Assembly: GCA_023414975.1 (NCBI GenBank)
Contig: JAEZMI010000216.1
Span: 1-5,215, forward strand
Source of the DNA: Pseudomonadota bacterium
Lineage (GTDB): Bacteria; Pseudomonadota; Alphaproteobacteria; Rhizobiales; Xanthobacteraceae
Direction: 5' to 3'
DNA length: 5,215 nucleotides
The translations under genes and the position numbers were made by a program. The notes beneath the pieces are model-generated. The model saw only the letters and a program-made list of their open reading frames with translations, searched no databases and was not told the DNA's origin. Shown here one piece after another: positions 4,755-5,215 of this stretch; position 1 is the stretch's first letter, and each line of letters starts with the position of its first letter.

Positions 4755-5215
4755 ATGGATTCGCTGCTGCGGCTCCTGCTGCGTCTCCTCCTCGTGCCGC
4801 TGGGTGGCGTGGCGGGCATGCTGGCCGCGCTCGGCATCATCCTGGCCGGCTACTGGCAGCTCGGCGATCTTCTCGCGGGTTCGCCGGAGATCGAGTTCTT
4901 CGCGCTGATGGAGGCGTTCTCGGCCGCCGCTTTCGTGCTGATGGCGGTGGTGCTGGTGATGGGCGCCATCGCGCTGATCGGCATCCTCTTCGCCGAGGCC
5001 TTCGCGGTGCGCTCCTGGGTCTTCCACACCGCCAATGGCGCGGTCTCCGCCTGGATCGCCGCGCAGATCGTGCCGCCCTATCCGGATACGCCGGTGCCCT
5101 TCAACGGGATGCTCTACATTCTGGGGGCGGGGCTTGCCGCGGGGCTGGTCTACTGGGTGGTGGCGGGGTGGAGCGCCGGCTTCTGGAAGCCGGTCGGCGA
5201 GGCGCGTCCCAACCC
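4755..5215 (+). CDS. Uncharacterised three-helix membrane protein (partial, C-terminus outside window)
   Basis: I do not recognise this gene. The frame is open from the ATG at 4755 to the window edge: 153 residues, no stop. The N-terminus is short and basic (MDSLLRLLLR), followed by a hydrophobic helix at about 8-32. A second helix spans about 55-80 (SAAAFVLMAVVLVMGAIALIGILFA) and a third about 117-139 (NGMLYILGAGLAAGLVYWVVAGW). The hydrophilic loop between helices 1 and 2 is short (QLGDLLAGSPEIEFF). The loop between 2 and 3 is longer, with VRSWVFHTANGAVSAW and PPYPDTPVPF. The segment after helix 3 contains GFWKPVGEARPN. An inner-membrane location is inferred from hydrophobicity. It starts seven bases after the rlmN stop; GGAG at 4741-4744, overlapping the end of rlmN, could serve as ribosome-binding site ten bases upstream. 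Co-transcription and translational coupling with rlmN are therefore likely. No enzymatic motif is visible, and adjacency alone does not imply a role in RNA modification. Confidence 0.8.
   Translation, partial: MDSLLRLLLRLLLVPLGGVAGMLAALGIILAGYWQLGDLLAGSPEIEFFALMEAFSAAAFVLMAVVLVMGAIALIGILFAEAFAVRSWVFHTANGAVSAWIAAQIVPPYPDTPVPFNGMLYILGAGLAAGLVYWVVAGWSAGFWKPVGEARPN

Noticed and set aside
3389..4840. Long minus-strand open frame of 483 codons opposite rlmN
   Set aside because: It mirrors rlmN codon by codon with Arg/His/Gly/Ala/Asp-rich composition typical of antisense frames in high-GC DNA. rlmN has full family motifs, and this frame matches nothing I recognise.

Overview
The window looks like ordinary chromosome from a high-GC alphaproteobacterium. 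The encoded proteins resemble Hyphomicrobiales (Rhizobiales) proteins, perhaps of the Xanthobacteraceae type. This rests on strong G/C preference at third codon positions, the dapF-mtaB pair, the RlmN sequence, and intergenic repeats of the 'GTCATGGCCGGGCTTG...CCCGGCCATCCACG' kind that I recall from this group. No search was run, so the genus is not claimed. I see no phage, transposase, CRISPR, tRNA or rRNA sequence, and codon use is uniform across the genes.

Left part (minus strand, 1-1978): dapF (diaminopimelate epimerase) is followed directly by mtaB (tRNA-t6A37 methylthiotransferase). The two are 17 bp apart, or overlap by 4 bp if mtaB uses a GTG start. mtaB runs off the left edge and lacks its C-terminus. 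A divergent region of about 230 bp (1979-2212) holds a probable dapF promoter, a weaker candidate promoter for the rightward gene, and three short palindromes.

Middle (plus strand, 2213-3007): a predicted exported protein with a signal peptide, a Pro/Ala/Asp-rich linker and a C-terminal GyrI-like (AraC effector-binding type) domain. Its function is unknown. It is followed by about 450 bp without a credible gene (3008-3463), about 360 bp of which is a mosaic of palindromic repeats. That mosaic contains a BIME-like inverted pair and three copies of a roughly 70-bp unit. Two of the copies face each other and form a nearly perfect 43/45-bp inverted repeat.

Right part (plus strand, 3506-5215): rlmN (radical-SAM 23S rRNA A2503 / tRNA A37 C2-methyltransferase) is preceded by a candidate promoter. 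Seven bases after its stop begins an uncharacterised three-helix membrane protein that runs off the right edge.

Functionally the window joins cell-wall/lysine precursor synthesis (DapF) with two radical-SAM RNA-modifying enzymes (MtaB, RlmN) that help translational fidelity. The exported GyrI-like protein and the membrane protein are the two uncharacterised genes. The least ordinary DNA is the repeat mosaic at 3010-3392. I found no convincing new multi-gene system.
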